DNA of 64,000 bases from Fragum whitleyi (taxonomy: Eukaryota; Mollusca; Bivalvia; Cardiida; Cardiidae): the NCBI GenBank assembly GCA_948146395.1, contig OX411558.1, forward strand, positions 39,327,617 through 39,391,616, in the 5' to 3' direction. The number at the start of each line of letters is the position of its first letter. Positions within the stretch are counted from its first letter, which is position 1. Of the stretch, positions 21,722 to 33,630 are shown one piece after another. The position numbers were made by a program, and so were the translations under genes. The notes below the pieces were generated by a model that did not search any database, had not been told where the DNA came from, and saw only the letters and a program-made list of their open reading frames with translations.

Positions 21722-22693
21722 GCAACAAATATGCTGTACCGTTTAGAGCTCGCACCAACGGCGGCAGGTGAGTCATTCGATAGAGAAAGTGCAATGAAAG
21801 ACCTTGTTGAATATCTTGACAAATGGCTGCGTTGGAGAATCCATTACAATGACAATAGCTACGTGCGTGGGACACAGAAAATCGCCAAATACTCCTGCCT
21901 CTGCTCCAGCCGTCGGAACGGTAACTATTTCATGACAGCAAGCGTCGTCACGAAGTTGATATACTTCTCGCACGCGCTGTTACAATTTTTCCTCCTAAAT
22001 GCGTTTGTCGGATCAGATTTTGTGAGTTGGGGGTTCCATATTATCACAGGCCAAATTGACGGGGATGACGAGTTTCAGAGAAATACGGTGTTCCCCAGGG
22101 TGACGTTATGCGACTTTGCATTAAGACAACTACAGAACGTACAGACGCACACGGTTCAGTGTGTCCTTGCGATCAACCTCTTCAACAACAGACTATTCTT
22201 CTTCATCTGGATCTGGCTGGTGATTCTCATCGTTGCAAGCTTCTACACTCTTGTTACCAACATATACGCTCTCTTCTTTCCTTGGAACAGGGTCAAATAT
22301 ATAAAAAAGTATCTTAAGCTAATTTACCTTGTAGACATGGGCTGTGACGCGAGTGAAACTGAAGAAGATAAACTAAGTGAAGAGTCAGTTACAGATGAAA
22401 AGATTGGTCTAATACATAGAAAGAATTCTGTTTTTGCAACGCGTGAGGAAGTCAAACAAGAATTAAAGAACAAAAAGAAGCTTTTGGAGAAATTTGTGAG
22501 AAATTATTTAAAGTTTGATGGATTCTTTGTGTTGCGAGTAATGGGAAGAAGTGGAAATGAAATCCTAACTGCAGAACTAATAAATAGACTTTGGGAGAGG
22601 TTCCAGAACAGATACGCGAAAACTGCTGAGTTTGTGGATAAAAAGAAAGGTTCGGTTTTTGCTTGCAACGGTAAAGCTAATGGTCATGAGTAG
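21722..22693 (+). CDS. inx: Innexin (second copy), exon 3: TM3, loop 2, TM4, C-terminus
   Basis: Opens after TTTATTTTCAG in phase 0 (GCA ACA AAT before the first ATG, which is internal) and codes 323 residues to TAG. Features: LYRLELAP and DLVEYLDKWLRWR cytoplasmic helices, CLCSSRRNGNYF, TM3 near residues 75-95, loop 2 with FPRVTLCDFALRQLQNVQ and VQCVLAINLFN, TM4 near 160-185, then an acidic, Ser-rich insert (ETEEDKLSEESVTDEK) absent from the first innexin, and LKFDGFFVLRVMGRSGNEI. The whole protein is about 460 residues, within the usual innexin range. Function: plasma-membrane gap-junction or hemichannel subunit, six or eight per channel in known innexins. Confident at family level. Confidence 0.95.
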   Translation, partial: ATNMLYRLELAPTAAGESFDRESAMKDLVEYLDKWLRWRIHYNDNSYVRGTQKIAKYSCLCSSRRNGNYFMTASVVTKLIYFSHALLQFFLLNAFVGSDFVSWGFHIITGQIDGDDEFQRNTVFPRVTLCDFALRQLQNVQTHTVQCVLAINLFNNRLFFFIWIWLVILIVASFYTLVTNIYALFFPWNRVKYIKKYLKLIYLVDMGCDASETEEDKLSEESVTDEKIGLIHRKNSVFATREEVKQELKNKKKLLEKFVRNYLKFDGFFVLRVMGRSGNEILTAELINRLWERFQNRYAKTAEFVDKKKGSVFACNGKANGHE

Positions 22694-24030
22694 ATTAAGG
22701 CTCATAGGATTTTATGAATTAAGGATCAGCAAACGTATTCATAGAGATGTCATTGGAGAGTAACACTTACTTTGTGTAGTCAGCTTTTTAAACGTAACAT
22801 TACACACCACGAAACTTTGGAAAAAAGACGAAGAAACTCATTTTTCTCACATTGTCCCTTTTGTCGTCCATAACAATTAGCTTTCAGGGCCCGAGGTTAT
22901 AAAACTTTTCTCATTCTCAACTGAGAATACTCTCATTCTTAGAAAATATAGAAACATAAAAGATAATATTAATAAGTTGTCATTTATACCAACGTATTAA
23001 TGCTAACTTTAATATTCATACATTTATCAAAAAATAATACAGAATTAAATCTTTCTCAATTTGAAATTTGAGTAAATTCTGATTTGTGAACGAGTAAAGT
23101 TTTGGACCCAGAGGTATGATTGTCTTACACTCGTAAATACAAAACACTGTTTAGAAAATGAGCCTGTGCGTAACATTTCCAACAATTCGAAATGTTCGTG
23201 AGGTGCAAACATTGAGTAGCGCTGACAGCCACATGCTTTAAATGTAAAGTTACCTGAATGCTTACAGATACCTTTAGACCTTTTTTTTATCTACTAAACG
23301 CATAGTGAAGACTCTGGTAAGTCTGTGCGGATGCACAGGCTGGTCAGAGTCTTTGCTTTGCGCATATTTGAAATTGTTGGAAATCTCACGCTCAGACTCA
23401 TTTTCAAAACAGCATTTTCGTTATGTCATCTAAACAAACGTGCACGCCACGTTTCATAGTGCGCAGTTAAATAAATCAGAGTGGTTTTTCATTGGATAAA
23501 AACAAAAAGTTGTTCCATCTTTGTTTTAAATAGTCGCTTTGTCGTTTATTTTGACAAAATAGAATGTATAAATAGAAAGAAGAATGTATAAAAAGCGATT
23601 GCCTAAAACTGCTTGCTTGTAAAATGGAATGGTCGATTTATTATATATACGGATTTTGCAGTGTACATCTGGTAGAACTTTGGTCAATACGGTTGAAGAA
23701 TAGCAAAAAATCCCTTTATGCTTTAATCGTTTGACGAGATCTTTTAAGTATGTTATCATTATAAATAAAAACGTAGCGTTTTATTTTCAAATTATGATAT
23801 ATGCCAAATTTAACCTTTCGTTCATTTTGTTTTATTTATAACGTCATCTTCAGTTATGTTTGTGACGTCATATAAACCCACGTGCGAATTGACGCGCTTT
23901 CACGGATGTGTCCTTATTATTCCCGAGGTTTATTCCCTAGAATCGCCGAGCCGAGCTGAAAGCGAGGAAAAGGTTTCATTTTCAAACTGGGAATAAATTG
24001 TCAGGCACTTTGGAAAAAACCGTTAAACAA
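22694..24030. other. Downstream of innexin, no gene recognised
   Basis: Holds a hairpin repeat (23165-23405) and otherwise AT-rich sequence. I see no strong poly(A) signal close to the stop codon. Confidence 0.5.
23165..23405. repeat. Hairpin repeat, copy 2
   Basis: Outer pair ATTTCCAACAATT / AATTGTTGGAAAT and inner GTCTGTGCGGATGCACAGGC; same family as 5768-5850 and 36555-36790. Confidence 0.65.
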
Positions 24031-24785
24031 TTTTTCTTCAATGCTTTTTGGTGGATTATCGGGAATTAACGGTAGATTATCATTTGATATATTCAACGCC
24101 TCTCCGTTGAAATTATCTAAAAGTTACGATCCGCTTTCTTTCATTTCATCCTATCAGACGTTATTTAATGGAACCAAAAAAATGACATGATCATGAACGT
24201 TACAAAGCAAAAGGACGCACATTTGACATTATGTCTCATTTTATATTAAAGAAATAGAGTAATCCATAGTTTTCGGGTAACATCGATTGGTATTTTATTA
24301 ATAGAATAACAAAAGCTATATTTTTATTCATTACTTCCACTCGAGTACAGGGCTCGTGCTTGACCCTTAAACCAGGTTTTTGCCTCCCCACACGCCATGT
24401 TGACCCTAAAAGATTCCTGCATGAGGGGGGGGGGAGGTCATTTTGACCCACTGAATTTCCAATGGTGCAAAGAAATCAAGATTATATAGATCAATTGTTC
24501 TATTCATACTGTTCATCTTTATAAATGATACAACATAAACAATAAAGTGTGTTAACACTTGCTCGTTAATGTTGTTTCAGTAATATTGATTACTATAAAG
24601 ACTGGTTGGCTTTCGTGCTTTGCTCTTTTTTGATCCCTTCAAAACCAGTTTTGACCCCAAGATTTTTATTGTCAATGGGTAAATGACCTAGGACAAGCCC
24701 TGCGAGTAAATACAGCATTTGTTGTTCACTTAATGAAATATAAATCAATTTTACTATGAAACACAAGATTACCCTCTAAATTGTA
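24031..24785 (+). mobile_element. Large palindromic MITE, copy 2, interrupted
   Basis: TTCAATGCTTTTTGGTGG to about 24358 matches copy 1; the palindrome's second arm returns at about 24705 (CATTTGTTGTTCACTTAATG) and ends ATTACCCTCTA. About 340 bases of unrelated sequence (GACCCTTAAACCAGG..., with a G run at 24424-24437) lie between. Confidence 0.65.
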
Positions 24786-25129
24786 CTGCAAAAGTTTTTT
24801 GTAGAAAATTATTATTTATTTATCGTTGTTCTCGACTTGAATAGACAAATATTTAGGTTGCAATGGACAGCGGCCTCCCGACTCTATAAACCGGAAATTC
24901 ATTGGGCGGAAAAAATGAAGACCTGTGTCCATTGCTACCTTAAATTTCCCGTTGATTCGCCTCGACGTTACTAAGTGACTTTCCGCGGAAAGGTCGGACG
25001 GTTACAATCGTTTCATAATATTAACCGAAAACAGTATTCTTAGAATGACATGAAACAAAAAACTAGTTAATTTCATATTTGAAATGAATTTTGATACAAG
25101 TTGAAATTGAAAGACCAACTGAGAAACAG

Positions 25130-25170
25130 AGACAGAGAATTACAGAGAGACAGAGAGAGAAAGAGAGATG

Positions 25171-25201
<31 letters not shown>

Positions 25202-25204
25202 GTG

Positions 25205-25251
<47 letters not shown>

Positions 25252-25252
25252 G

Positions 25253-25318
<66 letters not shown>

Positions 25319-25540
25319 GTGAGAGAGTGGGAGGAGAGAGTTAGGTAGAGGGATAGGGAGAGAGGGGGAAGGATAGAAAGAGGTGATAGAGTAACGTAGA
25401 GGAAGAGGGAAAGAGAGATGGAGAGAGAGGGGGGTAGAGAGGGAGAAAGAGAGAGAGAAAGAGAAAGAGATAGAGAGAGAGAGAAAGGTAGAGGAAGAGA
25501 GAAAGAGAGTGGCGAGAGAAAGAGAGGGGGAGTGAGTACC
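25130..25540. repeat. (GA)n-rich low-complexity tract
   Basis: GA repeat with AAGAGAGG, GGTGGAGA and GGGGG interruptions. Long Leu/Ser or Arg/Glu frames on both strands come from the repeat alone. Confidence 0.95.
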
Positions 25541-25929
25541 AATCATGCTCGTGACGGTTAGACTCGAACCATACATCTTCGGATCAAGATTCGAGGGGCA
25601 ATACCACTCGATTATCGCGTCTATCATATACTTATTTTTGAAATCTCTTTTTTACAATAGTACAATATGTGTTTTATATTTACAGGTTGATATAGCAAAT
25701 TCTTTATTGGCATGGAAGGGCGGGTATTAAATAAGTTCTATATTTTTAAACGTAGATAATACAAGAGAGATTACCAGTAAACCGTACGCCTATTCTTAAT
25801 AGATATCTATGAACAATTTTGCTAGAGCGACCACGTCTATTAAGCGACCATTTTTTATCAAAACGACCGTTTTCAAAATCTTCTTAAACATTATTGGTCT
25901 AAAAATTACCAAAGAATTATCGTCTATCA

Positions 25930-26050
25930 TATACTTATCCTTAAGGTAATGGACCCGTAATAGTTCCGCAACATAACTTTCATTTAATTTCACATTGTTG
26001 ACCGAGGTTTCCCTATGAATCATAACGGTTTATACTTTTCATTACTTCCG
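25930..26050. mobile_element. TTAA hairpin MITE, partial
   Basis: CTTAAGGTAATGGACCCG, then the GTTGACCGAGGTTTCC block; the right arm is missing. Confidence 0.6.
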
Positions 26051-26174
26051 AAATGTTTACAACACGATGTTTAAAACATATCCCTGTTACATGTACACAC
26101 TAAGCTTTAGCAAAGAGTGCAGACTGATCTTAGCCTATAATTGCTGCTTTTTTACTTAACTATTGCGAGAGAAG

Positions 26175-26340
26175 ACTAAAGGTAGTGGACCCGTAATAGT
26201 TCCGCAACGTGTCAGGAGAAATGGAATTTAACAGGGTTAACCGAGGTTTCCTTATGATTTCCATAAGGAAACATCGGTCAACATTGTGAGAAAACATGAA
26301 ACGTTTCGGATCTATTACGGGTCCACTACCGTAAGTCAGA
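26175..26340. mobile_element. TTAA hairpin MITE, complete
   Basis: AAAGGTAGTGGACCCGTAAT at the left and ATTACGGGTCCACTACCG at the right, with GACCGAGG/CATCGGTC-type inner arms; the TTAA flanks are mutated. Confidence 0.8.
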
Positions 26341-27319
26341 AATACTAAAATGCATGAAATTGGCATTTTGTTTAAAAAAAAAACAAACAAAAAAAAAACA
26401 GATTCAGCAGGAAACGGGTATAATTTTAAAATCTGCAAAGGGTTTCACTTTTGATTCAATTATATCTGATCATTTATATTTATAACGTGTCCATATGGCT
26501 TATAAGGGATTACCCGATCTCCTTTATTGCTTTAATAATTCGGTCAGTTGCAGGTTTCTTAGGTTCAAGGTTAGGTCCTGTTTATAGCGTACAAACGTGA
26601 TCAGGTGACTCGCGTTGGCGAACCCTAAACGGAAACAAGCAATCTAGTGATTTAACATGATGCTAGTTTGAAAAGAATATATGAATATCCTTATTGGATC
26701 AGGGTCTGCCAAACGGTGTAAAACTGTAGTTACTTCGAAAATTAGAACGAGCTTTGTACATCTCACGCGACCAATTAAAAAAGCATATTTCTCGTTACTT
26801 CTGAATAACCCTTTATATCGAGATCTCGTAAATCTTGCATAAAACCATCACTCACACATTACGCCTGCGAAATATTAATTCCATATTTCACATCTTTGAT
26901 ATTAAATATGAATATAAATTTGTATAGGAATTTGTTAACACTTAAATAACAATATATTTCCATGAATATCTTCTGTTGTTTCATTGTAAGCTATACCAAC
27001 CGAAGGTCAGAAAAACCTTAGCGATGATATGGCTCCGTTTCGTTAGCAATTCTCGTTTACGTGTAGGGATAATAGGAAGGTTCCATTCGAAATTGGGGCG
27101 GATCCATCGGAAAACACGAAAAATGAGACTTATTATGTTTTCACTCTAAATGTTCTTGTTTTTTTCCATAAAATCCTGAAATATGATCAGATTTCCCCAA
27201 ACCTATCAAAGACAAGAATTATAGGTCATATGGGTGGATCCTTTTGAAATTTGGGCCGTCCGACAGTATACCCAAGAAAATGGGTCCGTTGGTTTCCCAC
27301 TCAAATTTTCACGTCCATG
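26341..27319. other. No gene recognised
   Basis: An A-rich run near 26374-26399; otherwise nothing I can assign. Confidence 0.45.
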
Positions 27320-27749
27320 TACAGTTAGTTACATCGTGAAATAGACATTAGTCTCAATCAAAACCATTCCAAATCGCCCACTCAGCGCATCATTCGTTCA
27401 TCCATTTCAAAACTCACTCAGACCATTCACAAACGCTCCCACATCACTGCAATAGATAAGATCAACAACTACTTTTTAAAAAAATAAATAGAAAACAAAA
27501 GCCTTTTCACTAACATAATTGAAATCGAAAGCGTCTGATTAGTTCTTGAAGAAAAATGAAGCTATTTCGAGGTAATATATACATATTTTATTAAAGGGGA
27601 GTAATAAATATCGCTAATTTTGTTTATCCAAAATTAGCAATATTTGATTACCTCCCTTTACTTTCAATCAAAACTCACTCACCGCATTCATTCAATTCCA
27701 TTCCAAAATCATTTCTATTGCCAATTTCACGATGTTGTTAACTGTAATA
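27320..27749 (-). mobile_element. TA/CAGTTA MITE, reverse orientation, complete
   Basis: TACAGTTAGTTACATCGTG at the left, CACGATGTTGTTAACTGTA at the right, palindrome at 27597-27660 (ATATCGCTAATTTTG ... CCAAAATTAGCAATAT). Confidence 0.87.
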
Positions 27750-28317
27750 AACATTCTTTTAAAAATATTTACATTTTCAAATGATAAGTTAGGGTTATGA
27801 AAATTGTTTGTTTTGATACTTCGGCCGATGTTTCACAAAATACGGGAATACGGTATGTTCATTCTTATACTCGATAAATTCAAAAAATATCATTTAACCG
27901 TTCTTTATTTGGGAAATCATCTTTTCTCGTACTTAGTGATTGCCGAGTTGCTTAAAGATAAGATTCAATACCAATTTATTAACGAAATACACAACCTTTA
28001 TAACGAATTAATCAAATTGACAGTTGATTCAAAATACGAATAAAGCGGGCACGGTGAGTTCGTGTCCTTTTATTTTAACTTATTAAAAATTCTGATAAAT
28101 AAGTAGACAGAGTCTCTGTTACATTTTGACGATATATCGTACGGCAAAGTCTTCATTTTGTACAGAGATGTTTGAAATTGTAAGTTTGAAAAATGTTTAA
28201 TGCCATTTATTTAAGGACAAACACTGGAATATTTTCAGTATTTGCGAAAACGTATTTTAACAAGTGTGCCAAGGTTTCTAAGAAACAAAGAAAAGACTTC
28301 AAAATAACCGATCGCGA

Positions 28318-28360
28318 TATATAAGTTTAGCTTAAACGGTATTGTTATTTTCGTTCAGTC
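28318..28360 (+). promoter_or_regulatory. Candidate core promoter of the Cys-rich membrane protein
   Basis: TATATAAG at 28318-28325 and an initiator-like TTCAGTC at 28354-28360, seven bases before the first ATG. The spacing is a few bases longer than usual for TATA to start site, so the true start may lie between them. Confidence 0.4.
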
Positions 28361-28366
28361 TTTAAT

Positions 28367-29173
28367 ATGCAGGCTGAAATGTACACTTGGTTTGGAACAA
28401 TTATACTATACATGACATTATGTGCGCATTCAACACAAGCATCATGCACCAGTAAGGAACAATGTGATCTTCACGAGTGGGTTGAGTGGCATTGTCAAAA
28501 TTGCTGTACACCGAATGCTGATCTGAACTCTGCGTATCAGCAACGTAAGATCTGTTGTCCCAATGGTTCTAACTTGGACAAGTGCCTTAAACATTGCAAC
28601 AAAAGCAGAGGTGAGGTCGAACGCTGGGGACCGTGTGTGAAACATTGTACGTGCAAAGATGGATTCCATTATCCGACCACGACAAGTGAACATAGAAGTT
28701 CAGGAACGTTGTGGAATTTCACTGTCAATAAAGCGATACAACGCACCGAAACTTCAAAGGTAACACTATGGGTAACGAATACATCTGATCGAAATACACC
28801 TGAACAATCAAGGATAAGTCCCGTGATTGAGACATCTCTCAAGAAACTACTCAAATCGTCAACTGTTGTAACACCGACTGCATTTGTATCACCCGATAAA
28901 TCAGTAACAACGACGATGCCAACTTTAACCCTATCAGCAGCAAATCCAACCAATATTGGACAAAGAAAAACTGGCCAACTGACTCTGTCCACGGATGTAC
29001 CAAAAGTGTTTGATAAACCATCTGTATCTAGTACTCCCCATTTTCAGCAAATTTCTACCGGGATTGACGATATGTCGAGAACAAATGATGATGGAACAAC
29101 AATTCAACCTCGATGATGAACAATTCAGCTGATATGTCTTCCGGATGTACCTCTAAGAAAGCAGACCCAAAAG
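28367..29173 (+). CDS. Secreted/type I membrane protein: signal peptide, 12-Cys ectodomain, Thr/Ser stalk (exon 1)
   Basis: A hydrophobic signal segment (residues 5-20; cleavage plausible after TQA) is followed by 12 cysteines in about 70 residues (27, 33, 43, 46, 47, 63, 64, 73, 77, 90, 94, 96), including CC pairs and a CXC, which would allow six disulfides. From about residue 103 the chain is rich in Thr, Ser and Pro, mucin-stalk-like, with N-glycosylation sequons NKS, NGS, NFT and NTS. This frame stops at 29114-29116. A second frame, open from 29092, runs to a donor (AAAG|GTTAGT) at 29173/29174 and joins in phase to the TM exon at 34036. Either a one-base frame difference lies in 29092-29113, or the gene makes a secreted form. 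I do not recognise the family; the cysteine spacing is not a canonical TNF-receptor repeat. Confidence 0.7.
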
Positions 29174-29309
29174 GTTAGTTCTTGGCCAAAACATGTTAAT
29201 AATATTTCTGTACAAAAAAAAAAAAAATGATCTCAAACTTTGAGTTTGAAAATCTATTTGATATAACAAGAACTCTCAAATCGTTTTTTTAAATGCTAAA
29301 CCTTACAGA

Positions 29310-29394
29310 CATCAACATTAACTCATTCAATTTAAATCCAAAATTAGTCCAAAATCATTCATCTTGTCAATTTCACTACGTTCTTAACTGTATA
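29310..29394 (-). mobile_element. TA/CAGTTA MITE fragment
   Basis: ACTCATTCAATTTAAATCC, then CTTGTCAATTTCACTACG and TTCTTAACTGTA: one terminal fifth of the element only. Confidence 0.65.
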
Positions 29395-30013
29395 CAGAAG
29401 CTATTGAATGAATGGTCAGATAAAAACGAGGCTTCTGTATAAGATGACGAGTTTGATAACTTCGGTATTTAATCAGCACAACAGAGATATTCTGGTTATA
29501 ATATGACATAATTTTGTCTGTTAAAACGAGTAAATTTAGATATTTATCGATTCAAGTTATTCCGCGAAACATATAACGCCGTTTGCGACATGACTTAATA
29601 TAAATGCAAAATATATGGTCAAAGACAAACAGCTTATCGTTAGAGGGGCACCTAGATTCAAGCTGTTTCTACGACATTTAAGTCACCCATTTTGCGAAAA
29701 TATTGAAAAAATGGCAACAAAAAATATTGTAGATCAACAGTCATCTCATCATCAATGAGTGTTTACTCGGTCAATGGATATTTTGATTGACACCAACGAT
29801 CTTTTTATTGCAGGAACATTTTTGGCTCACACGAGCACAAAGTGTTTATCGTGATTTTTTGTGATGTAGCTGTGTCCGGCGTCCTGTCATTCTGTCGTCC
29901 GTCAACATCTTGTGTGCACTCTAGAGGTCACATGTATGGCAAAAATGTCTTGAAACATGTTGTTTGTTCTTATCAACACCCGAACAAGATCACAATAAAT
30001 CCAAAAGTGTATA

Positions 30014-30053
30014 GGGGTGGGGGTCGGGGTGGGGGAGGGGGGTTGGGGTCGGG
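30014..30053 (+). other. G-run cluster, quadruplex candidate
   Basis: Seven runs of 3-6 G separated by one or two bases within 40 bases, inside the repeat array; the spacing suits intramolecular G-quadruplex formation. Confidence 0.6.
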
Positions 30054-30374
30054 TAAAAAACTAGATGACGGGATCTAATCTTAGAAAGACATTGTGTGAA
30101 ATCTAGAAGCCATATTTTTGGCCAAAATTCCTTAAAACTTAATCAGAATGTTTGTCTCCATGATATCTTGGACAAGTTCAAAATAGTCTCAATTCGGGTC
30201 GAAAACGGAATTGAATCAATCACAAAAAACCCTATGAGCACTCTGGAGGCCATATTTTGGCCAAAATGTTTCTAAACTTGGTCAGAATATTTTTCTACAT
30301 AATGTCTTGGATTGTTTCAAGAATGGGTATTTGGGGTAAAAACAGCGGTAAGGGGGTCAATTTGTTTGTTTGAA

Positions 30375-30641
30375 TGGGATTTTACGCCCTTTTCAACAAT
30401 GTTTCGGCTATATCGCGACGGCTGGAGTACCTTATATGGATTCCTTGTATTTCTCACACGAGTACTACCATTACCTCCTTTCCTAGCCTCCAGCTGCTAT
30501 CCCATAGGACTAGGTTTACCATTTATCGACCCATTGGTTAGAGATAAAAAGTCGAAAAGAATGAGCGCCGCCGTCGGAGATCGAACCCAGGACCTCTAAC
30601 ATGACAGTCTGCCCCCGCTACCAACTGCGCTTTGACGGCAG
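30375..30641 (-). mobile_element. tRNA-derived SINE, nearly full length, - strand
   Basis: Reading on the - strand: GCCGTCAAAGCGCAGTTGG head, B box GGGTTCGATCTCC, body with CTAGGAAAGGAGG, and the GGCGTAAAA tail. Same family as 7080-7352, diverged. Confidence 0.82.
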
Positions 30642-30659
30642 ATAGGCCAGGGGTCAAAT

Positions 30660-31620
30660 CACAGAAAAATCAAATCAGAGAAAAAGAGGTCCGTGATGGT
30701 CCTAGATCGCTCACCTGAATCTCTCTGATCACTGGGACATCACATTAATCAAAAAGTCTGATGTCATAAAGAAGATAATTTCTACATAAAACCAAGTTTC
30801 ACAAGGTTTGGGCCATATTTGTGGCCATTAGAGTGATTTCTAGTAATTGTCATTAAGACTCCTTATCCTGTGACATGGCATGAATCCTTCCCATTTTCAA
30901 AAGAGTTTATTCTTATGACCTGGCAAACATTTTTACCAAGTTTAATGAATATTGGACCATATTTGTGGCGGCTGGAGCTCTTACAAGAAAATTGTTATTA
31001 AGGCCCCTTTTCCCGTGATATAACACGGATCTTTCCCATTTTCAAAAGAGATCATCCATATTTGTGGCTTCTAGAGTATAACCAAAAAATGTCATTAAGG
31101 CCCCTTTTCGCGTCATATGGCGCGGAATCTTTCCACTTTCGATAGGGTTCATCCCTATAAGCTGACAAACATTCTGACCAATTTTCATGAAGATTGGACC
31201 ATATTTGTAACCACTAGAGTGTAAACAAGAAAAAATTGTCATTAAGGCCCCTATTCCCGTGATATGGCACGGATCTTTCCCATTTTCCATTGAGTTCATT
31301 AAAAAAAACCTAACAAACATTCTGACAAAGTTCCATTACGATTGGACTATATTTGTGGCTTCTAGAGTGTAAACAAGAAAATCATTAAGGCCCCTTTTTC
31401 CATGATATGGCACGGATCATTTCCATTTAAGCAACTTTTACAAGGGATCACTTAAGGAATATTTCTGCCAGGTTTGGTTGATTTTGACTCGGAAGTTTAG
31501 GAGGAGATGTCGTTTAAAGAAATTGTTGTTGCCGTGAAGGACAGACGGACAGACGGACGCCGGACATTGATAAATCACAACAGCTCCCTTGAGCACTTCG
31601 TGCTTCGGTGAGCTAAAAAA
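30660..31620 (-). repeat. Tandem array (CTCACCTGAGCAC family), reverse orientation
   Basis: About five diverged units with GGACCATATTTGTGGC, TAGAGTGTAAACAAG and GGCACGGATC, bounded by GATCGCTCACCTGAATC on the left and GCACTTCGTGCTTCGGTGAG on the right. Same family as the arrays at 48.7-49.9 and 55.6-57 kb. Confidence 0.75.
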
Positions 31621-33110
31621 CCTGTGTGTATTTTTAAGGACATATCATTAGCCCAAATGTCTTGAAACTTAGTTAGGATGTTTGTCCTCATGCTATCTTG
31701 GACAAATTCAAGATTTGCCCAATTGGAGTTAAAAACTAGGTAACGAGGTCAAAAAACCTTGTTTGCTCTCTACAAGCAATATTTTTGGCCCAACTAACTT
31801 AAAAACTCGCCAGTTTTTTTTCTAAATGATATCTTGGACAAGTTCAAATCTGAGTAAATCGGGTTCAAAAACTCGGTCATGAAGTCAATTGTGCACTCTA
31901 AAGAGGCCATATGTTTGGTCCAAATGTCATGAAACATAATCAGAATTCTTGTCTACGTGATGTTTTCGACAAGGTCAAATTTCGGTCAATTTGGGTCTGT
32001 GGGTCATATCTTAGAAAAACTCTCTGTATTTTCTAAAGCCCCTTTTTCCCCAAAGTTTTGAAAATCGGTTAGAATGTTTATCTTCTCGAGATTTTGGATG
32101 AGTTAAAAAGACGGTATAGTGGGGTTAAAAAATAGGGCACTGGATCAAATCTTTTATCATCTCTGTTTGCGCTCTAAAGGCCAAATTTAGCCAAAATGTC
32201 TCAAATATTGGCCGGAGTGTTTGTCTATATGATATCTTGGATGTGTAACATTTTCGGATCAAATGCAATGAATCATAGTCAGATATTTTGTTTAGCCTTT
32301 TCTGAAGCACATTTCAATATTTGGTCAAATTGAGTATAAAACTAGACCATGAGTTCAATTCTTTGTAAATCACTTTCAGTAGTTTTTGCATTTTGCAACC
32401 TATTGTTCACAAAACTTCAGGTGAACGCTTTAGGGCCAATAATCCTCTTGTTATCATTTCACATACCCTTGAATTTGAAGAAAAAAGAACCATATTTAAT
32501 TCTCATAATTCAATTACGTCAAGCACAAGAAAACAAGTGGATTTTTTTTTATTTTCAGACATTATAATGGGAAGTTTATATAGTGCGCAAGGTAACATAA
32601 AAGATTCGTGTACAATGGAGGCATAAGGGCATAAATAATCAGAATCTCCATTCTGATAGATAGACAAAACCTAGAATTATATTACACAAAAATCATTTTG
32701 TCTGTGAAATGTTTAAACTCATTTACTTCTTATCTGTTAATTATTAACAAATGAAGGTAGATAATCACTATTTCTTAGTGCTTTTCGTTGGAATAGCGAG
32801 AAATAACGGTAGGTTTTCATTTGGTACACCAGTGAAATTAACAAAAACTTAGACGCCGCTATCATTCATTTTACCCTATTTGATGCTATCTAAGCGGAGC
32901 CTTATAAGTGGCAGCATTTCAGTTGTATAACAATCATGGTCAAAATGATGCGCTTTAAGAAAAAAAATGTCCTTAATTGTTCGCCTTTGTCTCTTTTTTG
33001 CATTAAAGAAATAGAAATTTCGTTTGTTTATTTTTTCGAACGATATTGGTAAATAAGTAGCATCGTGACCAACAAGAGTCATATAGCTTTTGCGATTCTC
33101 TCAATGAAAT

Positions 33111-33630
33111 ATGTGACCCGTCACGCGAAAAGGGGCCATCTGGGTAGTGCGTGAGGTTTCGACCCTAGTCAGACTGCGCCGGCTGCGCAGACTGACTAGT
33201 GTCGGAACGTTTCGCACGGTGCTAATTTTCTGAATCTAGGACGATCAATCTACCGTCCTGTGAAAGAATTTTGTAATTGCCACCTCTTGTTCTCCATTGC
33301 TGGACCCAATCTCTTTTTCAAATACAGCTAACAACATCGTGAAATTGACATGGTCTATGATTTTTGAATGATTTAGGAATAAAACTAAATGAGTTTGTGG
33401 AGCGCGTTTTGAGTGAATTTTACGGGACGAATGGCGTTGTTGATTCTTTATAATTCAATGGGTTTGATCGTTTTGAATGGTTTGAGTTAGTGTTAGGAAA
33501 GAATGAATGGAGCGCTGAGTGAGCGATTTAGAATGGTTTTGATCGAGATAAATGTCAATTTCACGATGTTACTAACTGTATTCATTTTACAAAGCTCCCA
33601 GATGTTCCATTTTCGCGTGACGGGTCACAT
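33111..33630. mobile_element. TIR element (ATGTGACCCGTCACGCG), nested
   Basis: Its 34-base terminal inverted repeats (ATGTGACCCGTCACGCGAAA and its inverse) match at 31 positions by eye. It sits inside the palindromic MITE and itself holds a TA/CAGTTA MITE. A decayed relative lies at 2237. Confidence 0.8.
33325..33582 (+). mobile_element. TA/CAGTTA MITE, innermost of three nested elements
   Basis: TACAGCTAACAACATCGTG at the left, CACGATGTTACTAACTGTA at the right; internally deleted, with no palindrome. Confidence 0.87.

Larger units (their letters stand above)
29820..32460 (+). repeat. Bivalve-type tandem array, interrupted
   Basis: Begins GGCTCACACGAGCACAAAG with GTCCGGCGTCC and GTCGTCCGTC, continues in diverged units containing ATGTCTTGAAACTT and GATATCTTGGACAAGTTC (29.94-30.33 kb and 31.62-32.35 kb), and ends CAGGTGAACGCTTTAGGGCC. 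A SINE and a second, reversed array (30.66-31.62 kb) interrupt it. Confidence 0.7.

Noticed and set aside
25063..25627. Long Leu/Ser-rich frames on the - strand and Arg/Glu frames on the + strand
   Set aside because: Low-complexity GA/CT tract open in several frames at once.
27804..28043. 79-codon frame upstream of the Cys-rich gene
   Set aside because: No domain, no splice sites, AT-rich composition like its surroundings.
28367..29116. TNF-receptor family assignment
   Set aside because: The layout (Cys-rich head, stalk, TM, short tail) is similar, but cysteine spacing does not form the family's repeats and there is no death domain.
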